Part shown: piece after piece, positions 1 to 7,605 of the stretch
Layout of the letters: each line of letters opens with the position of its first letter
Position numbering within the stretch: the stretch's first letter is position 1
DNA from: DASPJR01 sp035628505
Lineage (GTDB): Bacteria; Planctomycetota; SZUA-567; H5-PLA8
Length of the DNA: 27,759 nt
Assembly: GCA_035628505.1 (NCBI GenBank)
Contig: DASPJR010000027.1
Coordinates: 1 to 27,759, forward strand
Direction: 5' to 3'
Made by a program: the position numbers and the translations under genes
The notes under the pieces: model-generated
Databases searched by the model: none
What the model was told of the DNA's origin: nothing
Seen by the model: only the letters and a program-made list of their open reading frames with translations

Positions 1-87
1 GGGCCGCCGATACTCGCCGGAGAAGCAGTGTGGGTGCTCTCAGACAAGCAGGGACTTATAGCGATCGGCGGCAAAGACGAGAAGTGA
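1..87 (+). CDS. C-terminal end of a protein, possibly a PQQ-like beta-propeller
   Basis: Frame 1 is open from the window edge to a TGA at 85-87 and encodes 28 residues. They include the strand-like stretches PPILAGEAVWVLSD and GLIAIGGKDEK. The pattern (hydrophobic strand, aromatic, D-x-x-G, hydrophobic strand) resembles one blade of a PQQ-binding/BamB-like beta-propeller, but 28 residues are too few for a family call. The gene converges on the minus-strand zinc-ribbon gene; the two stop codons are one base apart. Most of the gene lies outside the window. Confidence 0.5.
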   Translation, partial: GPPILAGEAVWVLSDKQGLIAIGGKDEK

Positions 88-88
88 T

Positions 89-433
89 TTAAAATGGCGA
101 GCTGCGCTCGACTTTTGTCCCGCAGTACGCGCACGTGTTCGTCGAAAGCGTGACCGGGCGCTTGCACTTGGGACACGGTTCTGGCGCGCGGACGTAGCGG
201 CCGTCGACTTTGCCATCACGCATGTCGACTTCGCGTACCGCGGCCACCAGATCGGCGTCAGAGAGCTGGCATTTCTGCTTGAGCAGTTCCCAGAGCGCGA
301 CCGTGATGAGGGTCTGATGATCGAGGTCTTCGCGAAGTTTCGCTGCTTCCTGTTGAGCCACGCGCGCGGCATCGGCGGCGTCGCGCGAAGCCTTGCGCGG
401 ATCAGAGCCGTCAGTCGAGGGAAACAACCCCAT
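89..433 (-). CDS. Small coiled-coil/zinc-ribbon protein
   Basis: This 114-residue protein has an N-terminal half rich in Ala, Arg, Glu and Gln (helical, likely coiled coil, about residues 13-55). It ends in a zinc ribbon with four cysteines at about 87, 90, 101 and 104 (CPKC...CAYC). The ribbon probably binds structural zinc; the function is unknown. An upstream in-frame ATG exists at 451, but the ATG at 433 is preferred because GGAGG lies 10 bases before it and overlaps the longer candidate start. The gene is divergent from the PEP-synthase-like gene at 508, so the roughly 75 bases between them must hold both promoters. No specific family is recognised. Confidence 0.7.
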   Translation of the reverse strand: MGLFPSTDGSDPRKASRDAADAARVAQQEAAKLREDLDHQTLITVALWELLKQKCQLSDADLVAAVREVDMRDGKVDGRYVRAPEPCPKCKRPVTLSTNTCAYCGTKVERSSPF

Positions 434-507
434 AGTGCTGCGTCCTCCCATCGCAATGTGTGGAGCGTGCGGCCAAGTTTACGTGAAGACCGCCGCGAGG
501 TCATGTC

Positions 508-3282
508 ATGATTTCGCCCGCCACGGAACAAGCTGAGCGCGGTTCGCCGGTGATCGTTCCAGCGCAGCCGAGCCTCACGCATATCCATTTCTTCGGCGGA
601 CCGAACACAGTCGTCGCAAGCGATACGATCCTCGGTGGCAAAGGTTACAGCCTGGCGATGATGAGCAAAGCCGGCCTGCCGGTGCCGCCAGGCTTCACGA
701 TCTCCGCCGAATGTTGCCGCACATTCCACGCAGAAAAAAAGTGGCCCGACGCGCTGGCCGCTGAAGTGGAGCAGGCCGTCGGATGGCTGGAAGCGATGAC
801 GCACTCGAGCTTCGGGGCCGGTGAGCGTCCGCTGCTGGTGGCGGTGCGCAGCGGCGCGGCCGTCTCCATGCCTGGCATGATGGATTCGGTGCTGAACGTC
901 GGTTTGCGTCCTGAGATCGAAAACGCGGTGCCCGGCTTCTGGGACAAGTACCGTGATTTCATCCGTCACTATGCCGAGATCGTTGCTGGCGTCTCGGAAG
1001 AAGTCTTCGAGAAAGCCGCGCCCGGCAAACCCTCCGCATCGAAAGAGCAGGCGCAAATTTTTCTCAAGGCCTTCCGCGAAGCGGCAGGGCGCGAATTCCC
1101 GACTGATCCGCGCGAGATGATTCGCGAAGCGATCAACGCGGTGTTCAACTCGTGGAACAGCGAGCGCGCGGTCAAATACCGCCAGCGCAACAACGTCCGG
1201 AATCTGCCGGGCACGGCGGTGAATGTGCAGTCGATGTGCCCGTCGGAGCTCTCCGGCGTACTGTTCACTGAAGATCCCAATCAACCCGAAGCGCGCCGCA
1301 TTCTCATCGAAGGCACGGTGGGCCTCGGCGAGGCGCTGGTTCTTGGCCATGTAGAGCCCGACGTTTTTGTGATCGACCGCACGACGATGAAAGTCGTCGA
1401 GCGCAGCCTGTCGGATGTGCCGCACCATCTCAGCGATGCGCAGATCGATGAACTCGCCCAGCTCGGCATGAACGTCGAAAAATTTTTCGGCTTCCCTGTC
1501 GACATCGAATGGGGCCATGCCAACGGAAAATTCTCGCTGCTGCAGAGTCGCAAGATCCGCGGACTGGACATTGGCGTCGATGTTCCAATCGCGCGCGCGG
1601 ATGAAATCGAGCGGCTGAAGAGAAAAGCGGGCGAGGAGAAGACAGCCTGGGCGCTGCACAACCTCGGTGAAACGCTGCCCGCGCCGACGCCGCTGACGTG
1701 GGATTTCATCGGCAATTTCATGAACCGCGGCGGCTTTATTACGCTTTATAAAGACCTCGGGTTCATGCCCTCCGCGCGGGTTCAAAAAGAAGGCTTCCTT
1801 GAGCTGATCTGCGGAAAAATCTACGCCAACGCGCAGCGAGCGGGCGAACTCTTCTACGACGATTACCCGCTCGACTACGACCTCAGCGAAGGCAAAGCCG
1901 AACAGTTGCTCGGGCCGCCCTCGAAGTTCAACTTCGAACGCGCCGGCGGCGGATTCCTGCTGAAGCTGCCGTACTTCCTGTTCAAGATGTGGCGCTCGGG
2001 AAAGATTCAACGCAAGCTCGCTTCGCACTGCATTGAGGACTTCGAGCAGCGGTACCTGCCGGCGTTCCTGGAGTACTCGAAAAAAGCACGCGCAAAAAAA
2101 TTGAGCGAGCTCTCGGACGCGGCGCTGCTGGCGGAACTGGAGGAGCGCGACCGCATTGCGCTAAATGATTTTGGCGCTGAGACGCTCAAGCCCGGCTTCC
2201 TGGCTGCCTATTTCCACGATAAGCTCTCCCAGACATTCCAGCAAGTTTTTGGCAAGGAAGAAGGCAGTGCAACGCTCGCCCGGCTGCTGCGCGGGCTGGA
2301 CGGCGACAAGACTGTTGAAATCAACATTGCTCTTTACGAAGTTGCCTGCGGCCGCTTCTCCATGCATCACTTTCTCGAGAATTTCGGCCATCGCGCCGTT
2401 AATGAATTTGAGCTCGCTGAAAAGCGCTGGCGTGAGGACAACAACTACCTGCAGCAGATCATTTCCAACTACAAGCGCGCAGAATCGGCCGAGGCAGGAA
2501 AGCCGCACGCGGAGCCGTCCACGCCTAAGGAACTGCATGAAAAGCAACGCGCCGAACGCGAGCAGGCCGAACGGCAGCTCAGCGCGCAGCTCAAGGAAAA
2601 CGGCGCCTCGTCGCTTGAAGAGGAAATCCTTTCCGAGCTGCGCCTGGTCCAGCGTTACCTGCCTTATCGCGAGACCGGCAAGCATTACTTCATGATGGCC
2701 ATCGCGCTGCTCCGCGAGGTGCTCGAAGAATTCGCTGAGCGTTTCGACCTGGGCAAGGACGCATATTTTCTACATCGCGAAGAGCTCGCGCAGTTCGCCA
2801 CGCGCGGCGAGGAGCTGCGGAAAACAATCGTACAGCGCAAGATCCGGTGGCAGGCCTTCCAGCGGGTGGAAGTGCCAGAAGTTGTTTATTCGGACAAGCT
2901 CGATGCCATCGGCCGCGCGACTTCAACCGCCAAGTCCGAAGGCGGCGTGCTCGAAGGCGTCGGCGTCTCCGCCGGAATCGGCACCGGCACCGCGCGCATC
3001 GTCCGCTCGCCAAGTGAAGCCGGCGACCTGGGCACTGGATATGTATTGGTGTGCCCGACAACCGACCCCAGCTGGGCTCCGCTCTTTGTTCACGCGCGCG
3101 GACTGGTTGTCGAGCGCGGCGGCGTGCTTTCACACGGCGCGATCGTCGCGCGTGATTTCGGCATTCCCGCAGTGGTCTTGAAAAATGCGTCGAAGTTGAT
3201 TCCAAACCGAGCGAGCGTCAAAGTGGATGGCAACAAAGGCCGCGTGGAAGTCATTCACGCTGGCGGTGGGAAAACGCCATGA
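508..3282 (+). CDS. PEP-synthase/rifampicin-phosphotransferase-like dikinase
   Basis: This 924-residue cytosolic enzyme has an N-terminal ATP-grasp domain of the pyruvate phosphate dikinase type: GGKGYSLA near residue 43, GLPVPPGFT near 56, VAVRSGAAVSMPGMMD near 111-126. A central helical domain follows (GETLPAPTPLTWD near 390), then a C-terminal swivelling phosphohistidine domain with the catalytic His at about 876 (GGVLSHGAIVAR). The C-terminal PEP/pyruvate TIM barrel of true PpsA or PpdK is absent. The order ATP-grasp, middle, His domain is that of rifampicin phosphotransferases and related PEP-utilising enzymes. It should move phosphate from ATP to His and then to a substrate bound by the middle domain, which is unknown. 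The SPMPGMMD-like segment is closer to PpdK than to RPH. GCGAGG lies 7 bases before the start. The gene overlaps the next by 4 bases (ATGA). The name is held at family level. Confidence 0.85.
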   Translation: MISPATEQAERGSPVIVPAQPSLTHIHFFGGPNTVVASDTILGGKGYSLAMMSKAGLPVPPGFTISAECCRTFHAEKKWPDALAAEVEQAVGWLEAMTHSSFGAGERPLLVAVRSGAAVSMPGMMDSVLNVGLRPEIENAVPGFWDKYRDFIRHYAEIVAGVSEEVFEKAAPGKPSASKEQAQIFLKAFREAAGREFPTDPREMIREAINAVFNSWNSERAVKYRQRNNVRNLPGTAVNVQSMCPSELSGVLFTEDPNQPEARRILIEGTVGLGEALVLGHVEPDVFVIDRTTMKVVERSLSDVPHHLSDAQIDELAQLGMNVEKFFGFPVDIEWGHANGKFSLLQSRKIRGLDIGVDVPIARADEIERLKRKAGEEKTAWALHNLGETLPAPTPLTWDFIGNFMNRGGFITLYKDLGFMPSARVQKEGFLELICGKIYANAQRAGELFYDDYPLDYDLSEGKAEQLLGPPSKFNFERAGGGFLLKLPYFLFKMWRSGKIQRKLASHCIEDFEQRYLPAFLEYSKKARAKKLSELSDAALLAELEERDRIALNDFGAETLKPGFLAAYFHDKLSQTFQQVFGKEEGSATLARLLRGLDGDKTVEINIALYEVACGRFSMHHFLENFGHRAVNEFELAEKRWREDNNYLQQIISNYKRAESAEAGKPHAEPSTPKELHEKQRAEREQAERQLSAQLKENGASSLEEEILSELRLVQRYLPYRETGKHYFMMAIALLREVLEEFAERFDLGKDAYFLHREELAQFATRGEELRKTIVQRKIRWQAFQRVEVPEVVYSDKLDAIGRATSTAKSEGGVLEGVGVSAGIGTGTARIVRSPSEAGDLGTGYVLVCPTTDPSWAPLFVHARGLVVERGGVLSHGAIVARDFGIPAVVLKNASKLIPNRASVKVDGNKGRVEVIHAGGGKTP

Positions 3283-4235
3283 TTGAATTTCTCACACATG
3301 TAGTTTTGCCGATCGTGAACGTTCTGTTCATCCCATTCGACATCGCTCTCGGATGGGTGACGGTCTTCGGCTCGCTCGGTGCGCTGATCGCCGTGGGCGC
3401 CCTGACCGGACTGGCGGTCAATCTCTTCCAGAAATTCTGCAGCAACCAGGATCTGCTCGGCCGGCGGCGAGCCGATCTGGAGCGTCTCAAGACCCTCATG
3501 CGCGAAGCCAAGCAGGCCAACGATATAGAGAAGCACGCGCGCCTGTCGGGACTCACCAGCCAGATCAGTTCAAAATACGCGCTCGAATCGCTGCGTCCGG
3601 CTTTTTTCAGCGTGCCTCCGCTCTGCATTCTGGCCATGTGGGTCGGTTCACGCTTAAGTTTTGAACCGGTCCGACCCGGCGACGTCATCGAGGTAGTTGG
3701 AACATTCGAAGAAGGCGCGAGCGGTTTCAGCCACGTCGTGCCGAATGATGGGCTAACAGCCGTCAGCTCACCGATCTCGACAATTGAGTTCAGGAAGTCC
3801 GCGGCAGTCCCGGTATCCGAACCGGCCGCTGAGAATTCTGCGCCTGCTGGAAACATCGCGCAGAAGACGGCTCCTCCATCAACTGCCGATGTGAAACCCA
3901 TTGTGGCTGCTGTCGCGGAAGAACCCACTGCACCCGAAGCACGCTGGAAAATCCGGGCCGAGAAAGAGGGCGAGTTCGCGCTGCAAGTCCGGCATGGCGA
4001 GGATAGCTACGTGCTGCCTGTTCCAGTGCACGCCAAGGGCGGCCGCCCGCCTGAACCCGCTACCGTGTTCCGCACCGACTCGCCAACGCGCGACAAACTG
4101 CTGGCGATCGAATTGAAATTGCGCGAGCCCGTTGCGCCGGCGTGGTGGAACATTTGGATGCAGGCAATGGGATTTTACCTCGTCGTCGCACTTGCGTTCG
4201 GTCTAGGTCTGCGACGCGTCATGGGCATTCAATAG
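3279..4235 (+). CDS. EMC3/TMCO1-like (DUF106) membrane protein of the Oxa1 superfamily
   Basis: This 318-residue membrane protein has hydrophobic segments at about 5-25 and 28-48 and then a charged coiled coil from about 50 (NQDLLGRRRADLERL through SQISSKYALES). A second membrane part follows (LRPAFFSVPPLCILAMWVG, about 104-122), then some 160 residues of probable extracytoplasmic domain with a Pro/Ala linker, and a last membrane helix near 295-315. The sequence membrane helix, coiled coil, amphipathic P-rich helix, membrane helix is the signature of the DUF106/EMC3/TMCO1 branch of YidC/Oxa1/Get1 insertases, known mainly from archaea and eukaryotes. The long insert before the last helix is unusual for that branch. 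It overlaps the preceding gene by 4 bases, so the two are translationally coupled. A role in membrane-protein insertion is inferred from fold alone. Confidence 0.6.
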   Translation: MIEFLTHVVLPIVNVLFIPFDIALGWVTVFGSLGALIAVGALTGLAVNLFQKFCSNQDLLGRRRADLERLKTLMREAKQANDIEKHARLSGLTSQISSKYALESLRPAFFSVPPLCILAMWVGSRLSFEPVRPGDVIEVVGTFEEGASGFSHVVPNDGLTAVSSPISTIEFRKSAAVPVSEPAAENSAPAGNIAQKTAPPSTADVKPIVAAVAEEPTAPEARWKIRAEKEGEFALQVRHGEDSYVLPVPVHAKGGRPPEPATVFRTDSPTRDKLLAIELKLREPVAPAWWNIWMQAMGFYLVVALAFGLGLRRVMGIQ

Positions 4236-4243
4236 CGCGGCGT

Positions 4244-4624
4244 ATGCAAAATCGACGCACGTTCAATGCGCTTCTCGTTCCCCTTTTGACGACCGCACTA
4301 TTGGCGGCCGCGTCTCCTGCCGGAGAAGCTCCGCCCGCGAAGGAACCACTCGGTCGCATACATTTACTGATCAGCGGCCGAGTGCAAGGCGTGGGTTTCC
4401 GTGCCTTCACGCAGGCTCATGCGAAAAAACTTGGCCTCAAAGGCTGGGTACGCAATCTTTCGACCGGCGATGTCGAGCTGGAAGCCGAGGGCAGCGAAGC
4501 AGCGTTGAAAGCGCTCGAGGAAAAAGTGAAGACCGGTCCCGAAGGCTCGCGCGTCGACAAGATTGAACGCAAAGCAGCCTCAAGCGAGGCACTCGGCGAG
4601 TTCGAGATCCGCAAGAGCGATTAG
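4244..4624 (+). CDS. acyP: Exported acylphosphatase
   Basis: A 126-residue protein with a basic, hydrophobic N-terminus (MQNRRTF, then a Leu/Ala-rich core, AAASPA) that reads as a Sec signal peptide of about 25 residues. A complete acylphosphatase domain of about 90 residues follows. GRVQGVGFRAFT carries the phosphate-binding Arg and WVRN the catalytic Asn. The family hydrolyses carboxyl-phosphate bonds such as acetyl phosphate or 1,3-bisphosphoglycerate, and is normally a cytosolic protein of about 90 residues, so the leader is the odd feature. An in-frame ATG at 4142 overlaps the previous gene; the ATG at 4244 is preferred because it begins the signal peptide. The start lies 8 bases after the previous stop, so it is the third gene of the operon. 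Confidence 0.85.
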   Translation: MQNRRTFNALLVPLLTTALLAAASPAGEAPPAKEPLGRIHLLISGRVQGVGFRAFTQAHAKKLGLKGWVRNLSTGDVELEAEGSEAALKALEEKVKTGPEGSRVDKIERKAASSEALGEFEIRKSD

Positions 4625-4694
4625 CGTTCCGGTCTACGCAGCGCAAAACGCCGAGTACGCGGCGCAGCACGATTATAAGGGGTGTTTCAACGTT

Positions 4695-4758
4695 AAGCAG
4701 TTACCCCTCATCCCGCGTTCGCTTCGCTCACGTCGGCCCTCTCCCCTGAGGGGGGAAG
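4695..4758. repeat. REP-like palindromic repeat, single copy
   Basis: A stretch of about 60 bases containing TTACCCCTCATCCCG, a TTCGCTTCGCTCACG core and GGCCCTCTCCCC/GAGGGGGGAA. It closely matches each arm of the element at 26155-26300. Its own ends can pair through the CCTCTCCCC/GGGG segment. It lies between the convergent acylphosphatase and CMD-like genes and fills most of the 4625-4761 gap. No other feature is seen in that gap. Confidence 0.65.
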
Positions 4759-4761
4759 GAA

Positions 4762-5112
4762 TCATACGCCGCGCTCGAATTGCTGGCGTGCCCAACTCCA
4801 CGCTGCGACTGTTTTCGGAAAGCCGACCGTATTCATGGCGAGCAGAATGGCTTGTTCAATCTCATGCTCGCTCGCGCCATTTTGCATCGCGCGGCGAACG
4901 TGGCTGCGCGTGGCTGATTCAAGTCCTGCGCCGACGCAGATTCCGATTTTAATTAACGCGCAGCTTTTTGCATCAAGAGGCCCGGCGGCCTCGACCGCTT
5001 TGGCGACATCCTCGTGAGCCTTCCCGAGTGCGGGAAATTTTGTGACGAAGTCCTTGTACGTTCCCGGCAGCTTCGCGGGCTCTGTCAATTTTTTGTTTCG
5101 GCCTGATGCCAT
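4762..5112 (-). CDS. Carboxymuconolactone decarboxylase (CMD)/AhpD-fold protein lacking CxxC
   Basis: This 116-residue, all-helical protein belongs to the CMD family: LGKAHEDVAKAV, then the core SCALIKIGICVGAGLESATRSHV, then EIEQAILLAMNTVGFP. In AhpD-type peroxidases the core reads C-x-x-C-x-x-x-H. Here the two Cys positions are Leu64 and Ala67 while His71 is kept, so disulfide reductase activity is not expected. Such Cys-less members are common and mostly unassigned. The start is preceded by AGGGAGA and lies 2 bases after the mobA stop, so the two are one transcript. Enzyme activity is unknown. Confidence 0.8.
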   Translation of the reverse strand: MASGRNKKLTEPAKLPGTYKDFVTKFPALGKAHEDVAKAVEAAGPLDAKSCALIKIGICVGAGLESATRSHVRRAMQNGASEHEIEQAILLAMNTVGFPKTVAAWSWARQQFERGV

Positions 5113-5114
5113 GT

Positions 5115-5765
5115 CTATTCTCCCTGCGAGCTGTGTTCGAGAAATCTTTTGAGGGCCTCTGGTGTGTTAACCTGGACGGCACGCGACCAATCGGGCGGCA
5201 ATGCTAGCGCAAAGGGTGAGCTTCGCTCGATCAGGCGCCACATTGCCCGCTGATTCAATGCAATGGCAGCCTCAACGTTAGCGGCAACCCCCACATGATA
5301 AAGGGCCAGCAGCGGCTCCCAGTTTTCACCTTTGAATGCGACGACTTGAGCTCGGTCTGTGCGCGCCTGCATCAACTGAGAAATCCATTCTGGCCGCACC
5401 CCGGCCCAATCGCACGAGACCAGCAGCAGCCATTCCTGTGCGGAATTCCGCGCGGTGCAGTCGCTTAGTGCCGTCTTCAAACCACCCATCGGGCCAAGAC
5501 CCGGAACAGCGTCGGCAATTGTTTCAAAGCCCAGCGAAGCATATTTATCATTTCGATCCGCAACCACGATCAACGAGGACGCAAGCGGGCGCAGCGTGGT
5601 GGCAAGCGACTCCAAAAGCGTGTGCCCGCCGACGCGGGCAAGCGCCTTGTCCGCGCCGAAGCGTGAGCTTTTACCGCCTGCGAGGATGTAAATCGGAAGA
5701 GGTTCGTTCACGCACACAGCGTAATCTGAAAAAGAGGCGGCGGCAACGTTCGTCATTCTCAGCAT
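5115..5765 (-). CDS. mobA: Molybdenum cofactor guanylyltransferase
   Basis: The 216-residue cytosolic nucleotidyltransferase has the MobA signature LAGGKSSRFGADKAL (near residue 29), followed by VVADRND, the GPMGGL motif (GPLAGL in many homologues), LLVSCDWAG (the metal-binding CD region) and EPLLALYH. It transfers GMP from GTP to Mo-molybdopterin to form the guanine dinucleotide cofactor. Length fits the family (about 195-220). The first ATG (5765) is used; an ATG three codons later is equally possible. No other molybdenum cofactor genes are in the window. It is divergent from the ECF sigma gene, with a 75-base shared upstream region. Confidence 0.88.
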   Translation of the reverse strand: MLRMTNVAAASFSDYAVCVNEPLPIYILAGGKSSRFGADKALARVGGHTLLESLATTLRPLASSLIVVADRNDKYASLGFETIADAVPGLGPMGGLKTALSDCTARNSAQEWLLLVSCDWAGVRPEWISQLMQARTDRAQVVAFKGENWEPLLALYHVGVAANVEAAIALNQRAMWRLIERSSPFALALPPDWSRAVQVNTPEALKRFLEHSSQGE

Positions 5766-5781
5766 GCTTTTAAAAATCGTG

Positions 5782-5787
5782 TATGAT
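5782..5787 (+). promoter_or_regulatory. Possible -10 element for the ECF sigma operon
   Basis: TATGAT lies 53 bases before the GTG start in the mobA/sigma divergent region, matching the housekeeping -10 consensus at 5 of 6 positions. No convincing -35 box is seen 16-18 bases upstream. Low confidence. Confidence 0.25.
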
Positions 5788-5840
5788 GCGGGCTCAACGG
5801 TTAAAACTTTTTCGCAGAGCGCGGGCGGGAGAACGGGCGA

Positions 5841-6497
5841 GTGGCGGGAGGCGTCAAAGGTCTGGCGGCAGAGACCACAGCCGGCGCCGGTTCAAACGGC
5901 GGCGCGCCCGTGAACTGGCGCGCGCTGGACGAAGGCCGCCTGCTCAGCGCGATGGCCGAGGGCCACTCCGGCGCCTTCGACGAACTCTTCTCGCGCCACA
6001 GCGGCGCGGTGCTCGCTTTTCTCTCGCGGCTTACGACAACCAAGTGCGATCCCGAAGATCTTCTGCAGGAAACATTTTTACGCGTGCTGACGCATGCCCG
6101 GGATTTCCGGCCCGGCGCGGCGTTCCGGCCGTGGCTCTTCACGATTGCCCGTAACGTCGCATACAATTCCCTGCAGAAACGAAAACTTCGCGCTGAAGTG
6201 GAAGTGCAGACCGATTTCCGCAGCCCGGCCGTGCCGCCTTCAGTCCATGCATCCTCGGCCATGAGCGCCAGCAGCGACCCCAGCGCACGTATGCAATCCC
6301 AGGAACAGAAAACGAAGCTGCTGAAGGCCCTGGAAGAACTGCCGGACGCGCAGCGCGAAATTCTCGTGCTCATCGTTTTCGACAACTTTTCGTATGAGGA
6401 AGCCGCTGCCATAACAGGTGACAGCGAAGGAACGCTGCGCTCGCGCGTGTTCCATGCACTGAAAAAATTACGCGACCGTTTGAAGGAGCCAGTGTAA
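5841..6497 (+). CDS. ECF-type RNA polymerase sigma-70 factor
   Basis: A 218-residue sigma factor. Region 2 lies at about 33-115: LLSAMAEGHSGAFDELFSRH, then DPEDLLQETFLRV, the -10-binding helix, and FRPWLFTIARN. After a variable linker comes region 4 at about 158-214: LEELPDAQREIL, then FSYEEAAAITGDSEGTLRSRV, the -35-recognition helix-turn-helix. The start is GTG, preceded by GGGAGA 9 bases upstream; the first 30 residues are Gly/Ala-rich and poorly conserved, so a later start is possible. It heads the gene set continuing with the anti-sigma-like, MoxR and vWA genes and probably drives that operon; this is inferred from position. Confidence 0.92.
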   Translation: MAGGVKGLAAETTAGAGSNGGAPVNWRALDEGRLLSAMAEGHSGAFDELFSRHSGAVLAFLSRLTTTKCDPEDLLQETFLRVLTHARDFRPGAAFRPWLFTIARNVAYNSLQKRKLRAEVEVQTDFRSPAVPPSVHASSAMSASSDPSARMQSQEQKTKLLKALEELPDAQREILVLIVFDNFSYEEAAAITGDSEGTLRSRVFHALKKLRDRLKEPV

Positions 6498-6541
6498 GCG
6501 ATGGGTGGCCATCACATTTTTCTGATTCCGGACATGTATGT

Positions 6542-6557
6542 GTCTGCACGTGCAGAC
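6542..6557. promoter_or_regulatory. Perfect 16-base palindrome between sigma and anti-sigma genes
   Basis: GTCTGCACGTGCAGAC is a perfect 16-base palindrome in the 85-base gap after the sigma gene. It could be a dimeric operator or a small hairpin controlling the downstream start at 6583. No function can be read from sequence. Confidence 0.35.
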
Positions 6558-6582
6558 CGGTGGCGCTGACAACGAGTGCTCG

Positions 6583-7545
6583 ATGAATAACGATGACGTT
6601 ACACTTCAGGAATTGATCGTCCGCGCGCTCACCGGCCGCGACCATGGCGCGCGCAGCACGCTAGAGGCCGCCGCCGCGGGCGATCCGGAACTCATGCGTT
6701 TCTGCGCGGAACTCGAAGACGTCGTCAGCATGCTGCATGGCTCGCCCGACTGGCGCGCCGCCGCACCGAGCGCAGAACTCACCGCAAAAATCCGCCAGGC
6801 TGTCGTCTCGAAGCTCCCGGCCGCGCCTCCGCACTTCCGCACAGTGATGCTTGAAGCCGACCTGGGCCGCCGCCGTGCGACGCGCAACCTGGTCATCATC
6901 TCGCTGCTCCTGATCGTTGCGCTGATCGCGGCGATTGCCTCGTGGCCCAAGCCGAAAAGCGAAGGCGAACGCCTGAAGCTCAGCGGAAAACTTCTGAGCG
7001 AAGCCGCGTTGAAGGCCGGCGAGCCGCTCAGTGCGTGGACGTTTGCGCGCGAGGAGAAATGGGAAATCCGCGGAGAAGGCCTGCACAGTTCAGGCGGTGA
7101 AGACGCCGGCGCGGCGTTCCTGAAAGAAGCGCTCAGCGCAGACGCCGCGCTGGCGATGAATGTGGACGTTCACGTGCCGGAGCTGGGTGACCGTTCGAAT
7201 GTCACGATTTTCCTGACCGATGCCGAAGGCGAAACAGGCCCGTCGTTTGATGCCGCATCCCGTCCCCGTTCGGCACTGGCGCTGGAGATCGCCGCAGACG
7301 GCCTGGTTCTGAACGGCCCGGGCCGCTCGCTGCTGCACTCCAAGCCCGACAGCAACGCAGACGGCCGCTTTTACCGCATCCGCATGGAATACCTGGGCCG
7401 CTTCGCGCGCGTGCTGATCAACAACGAGACGTTTTTTGATGGTCCCATCCCCCAGCCCATGCGTGGGCCGCTCTATGCCGGCGTCCGCGTCGCCGGGCCG
7501 AAGAAGAACGATATTTTCTTCAACACTGTCCGCCTTGAGCGGTAA
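6583..7545 (+). CDS. Membrane-anchored anti-sigma-like protein with LamG/DUF1080-like domain
   Basis: This 320-residue protein starts with about 95 cytosolic residues (MNNDDVTLQELIVRAL, then ELMRFCAELEDVV). One membrane helix follows (NLVIISLLLIVALIAAIASW, about 105-125), then a periplasmic all-beta domain (GEPLSAWTF through FFNTVRLER, about 150-320) resembling LamG/DUF1080 concanavalin-like folds. Position after the ECF gene and the one-helix topology suggest an anti-sigma factor, but the HxxxCxxC zinc motif of classical ZAS domains is absent. The outer domain may sense a glycan or surface ligand (inference). An upstream in-frame ATG at 6538 lies before the palindrome and has no better ribosome site, so 6583 is preferred. 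Confidence 0.65.
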   Translation: MNNDDVTLQELIVRALTGRDHGARSTLEAAAAGDPELMRFCAELEDVVSMLHGSPDWRAAAPSAELTAKIRQAVVSKLPAAPPHFRTVMLEADLGRRRATRNLVIISLLLIVALIAAIASWPKPKSEGERLKLSGKLLSEAALKAGEPLSAWTFAREEKWEIRGEGLHSSGGEDAGAAFLKEALSADAALAMNVDVHVPELGDRSNVTIFLTDAEGETGPSFDAASRPRSALALEIAADGLVLNGPGRSLLHSKPDSNADGRFYRIRMEYLGRFARVLINNETFFDGPIPQPMRGPLYAGVRVAGPKKNDIFFNTVRLER

Positions 7546-7605
7546 CTCCAGCACAAGACAGGTCCTGCTAAAAACCACAACCGGCATTTATTCGGAGCTT
7601 TCAGC

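Noticed and set aside
40..2028. 662-codon open frame on the minus strand
   Set aside because: Antisense to the PEP-synthase-like gene and overlapping the zinc-ribbon gene. Composition is Arg/Ala/His-rich with no domain, typical of the shadow of a GC-rich gene.
508..3282. Full PpsA or PpdK
   Set aside because: The C-terminal PEP/pyruvate-binding barrel is missing; the His domain is at the C-terminus.
4762..5112. AhpD-type alkylhydroperoxidase
   Set aside because: Both cysteines of the CxxC active site are replaced (Leu64, Ala67).
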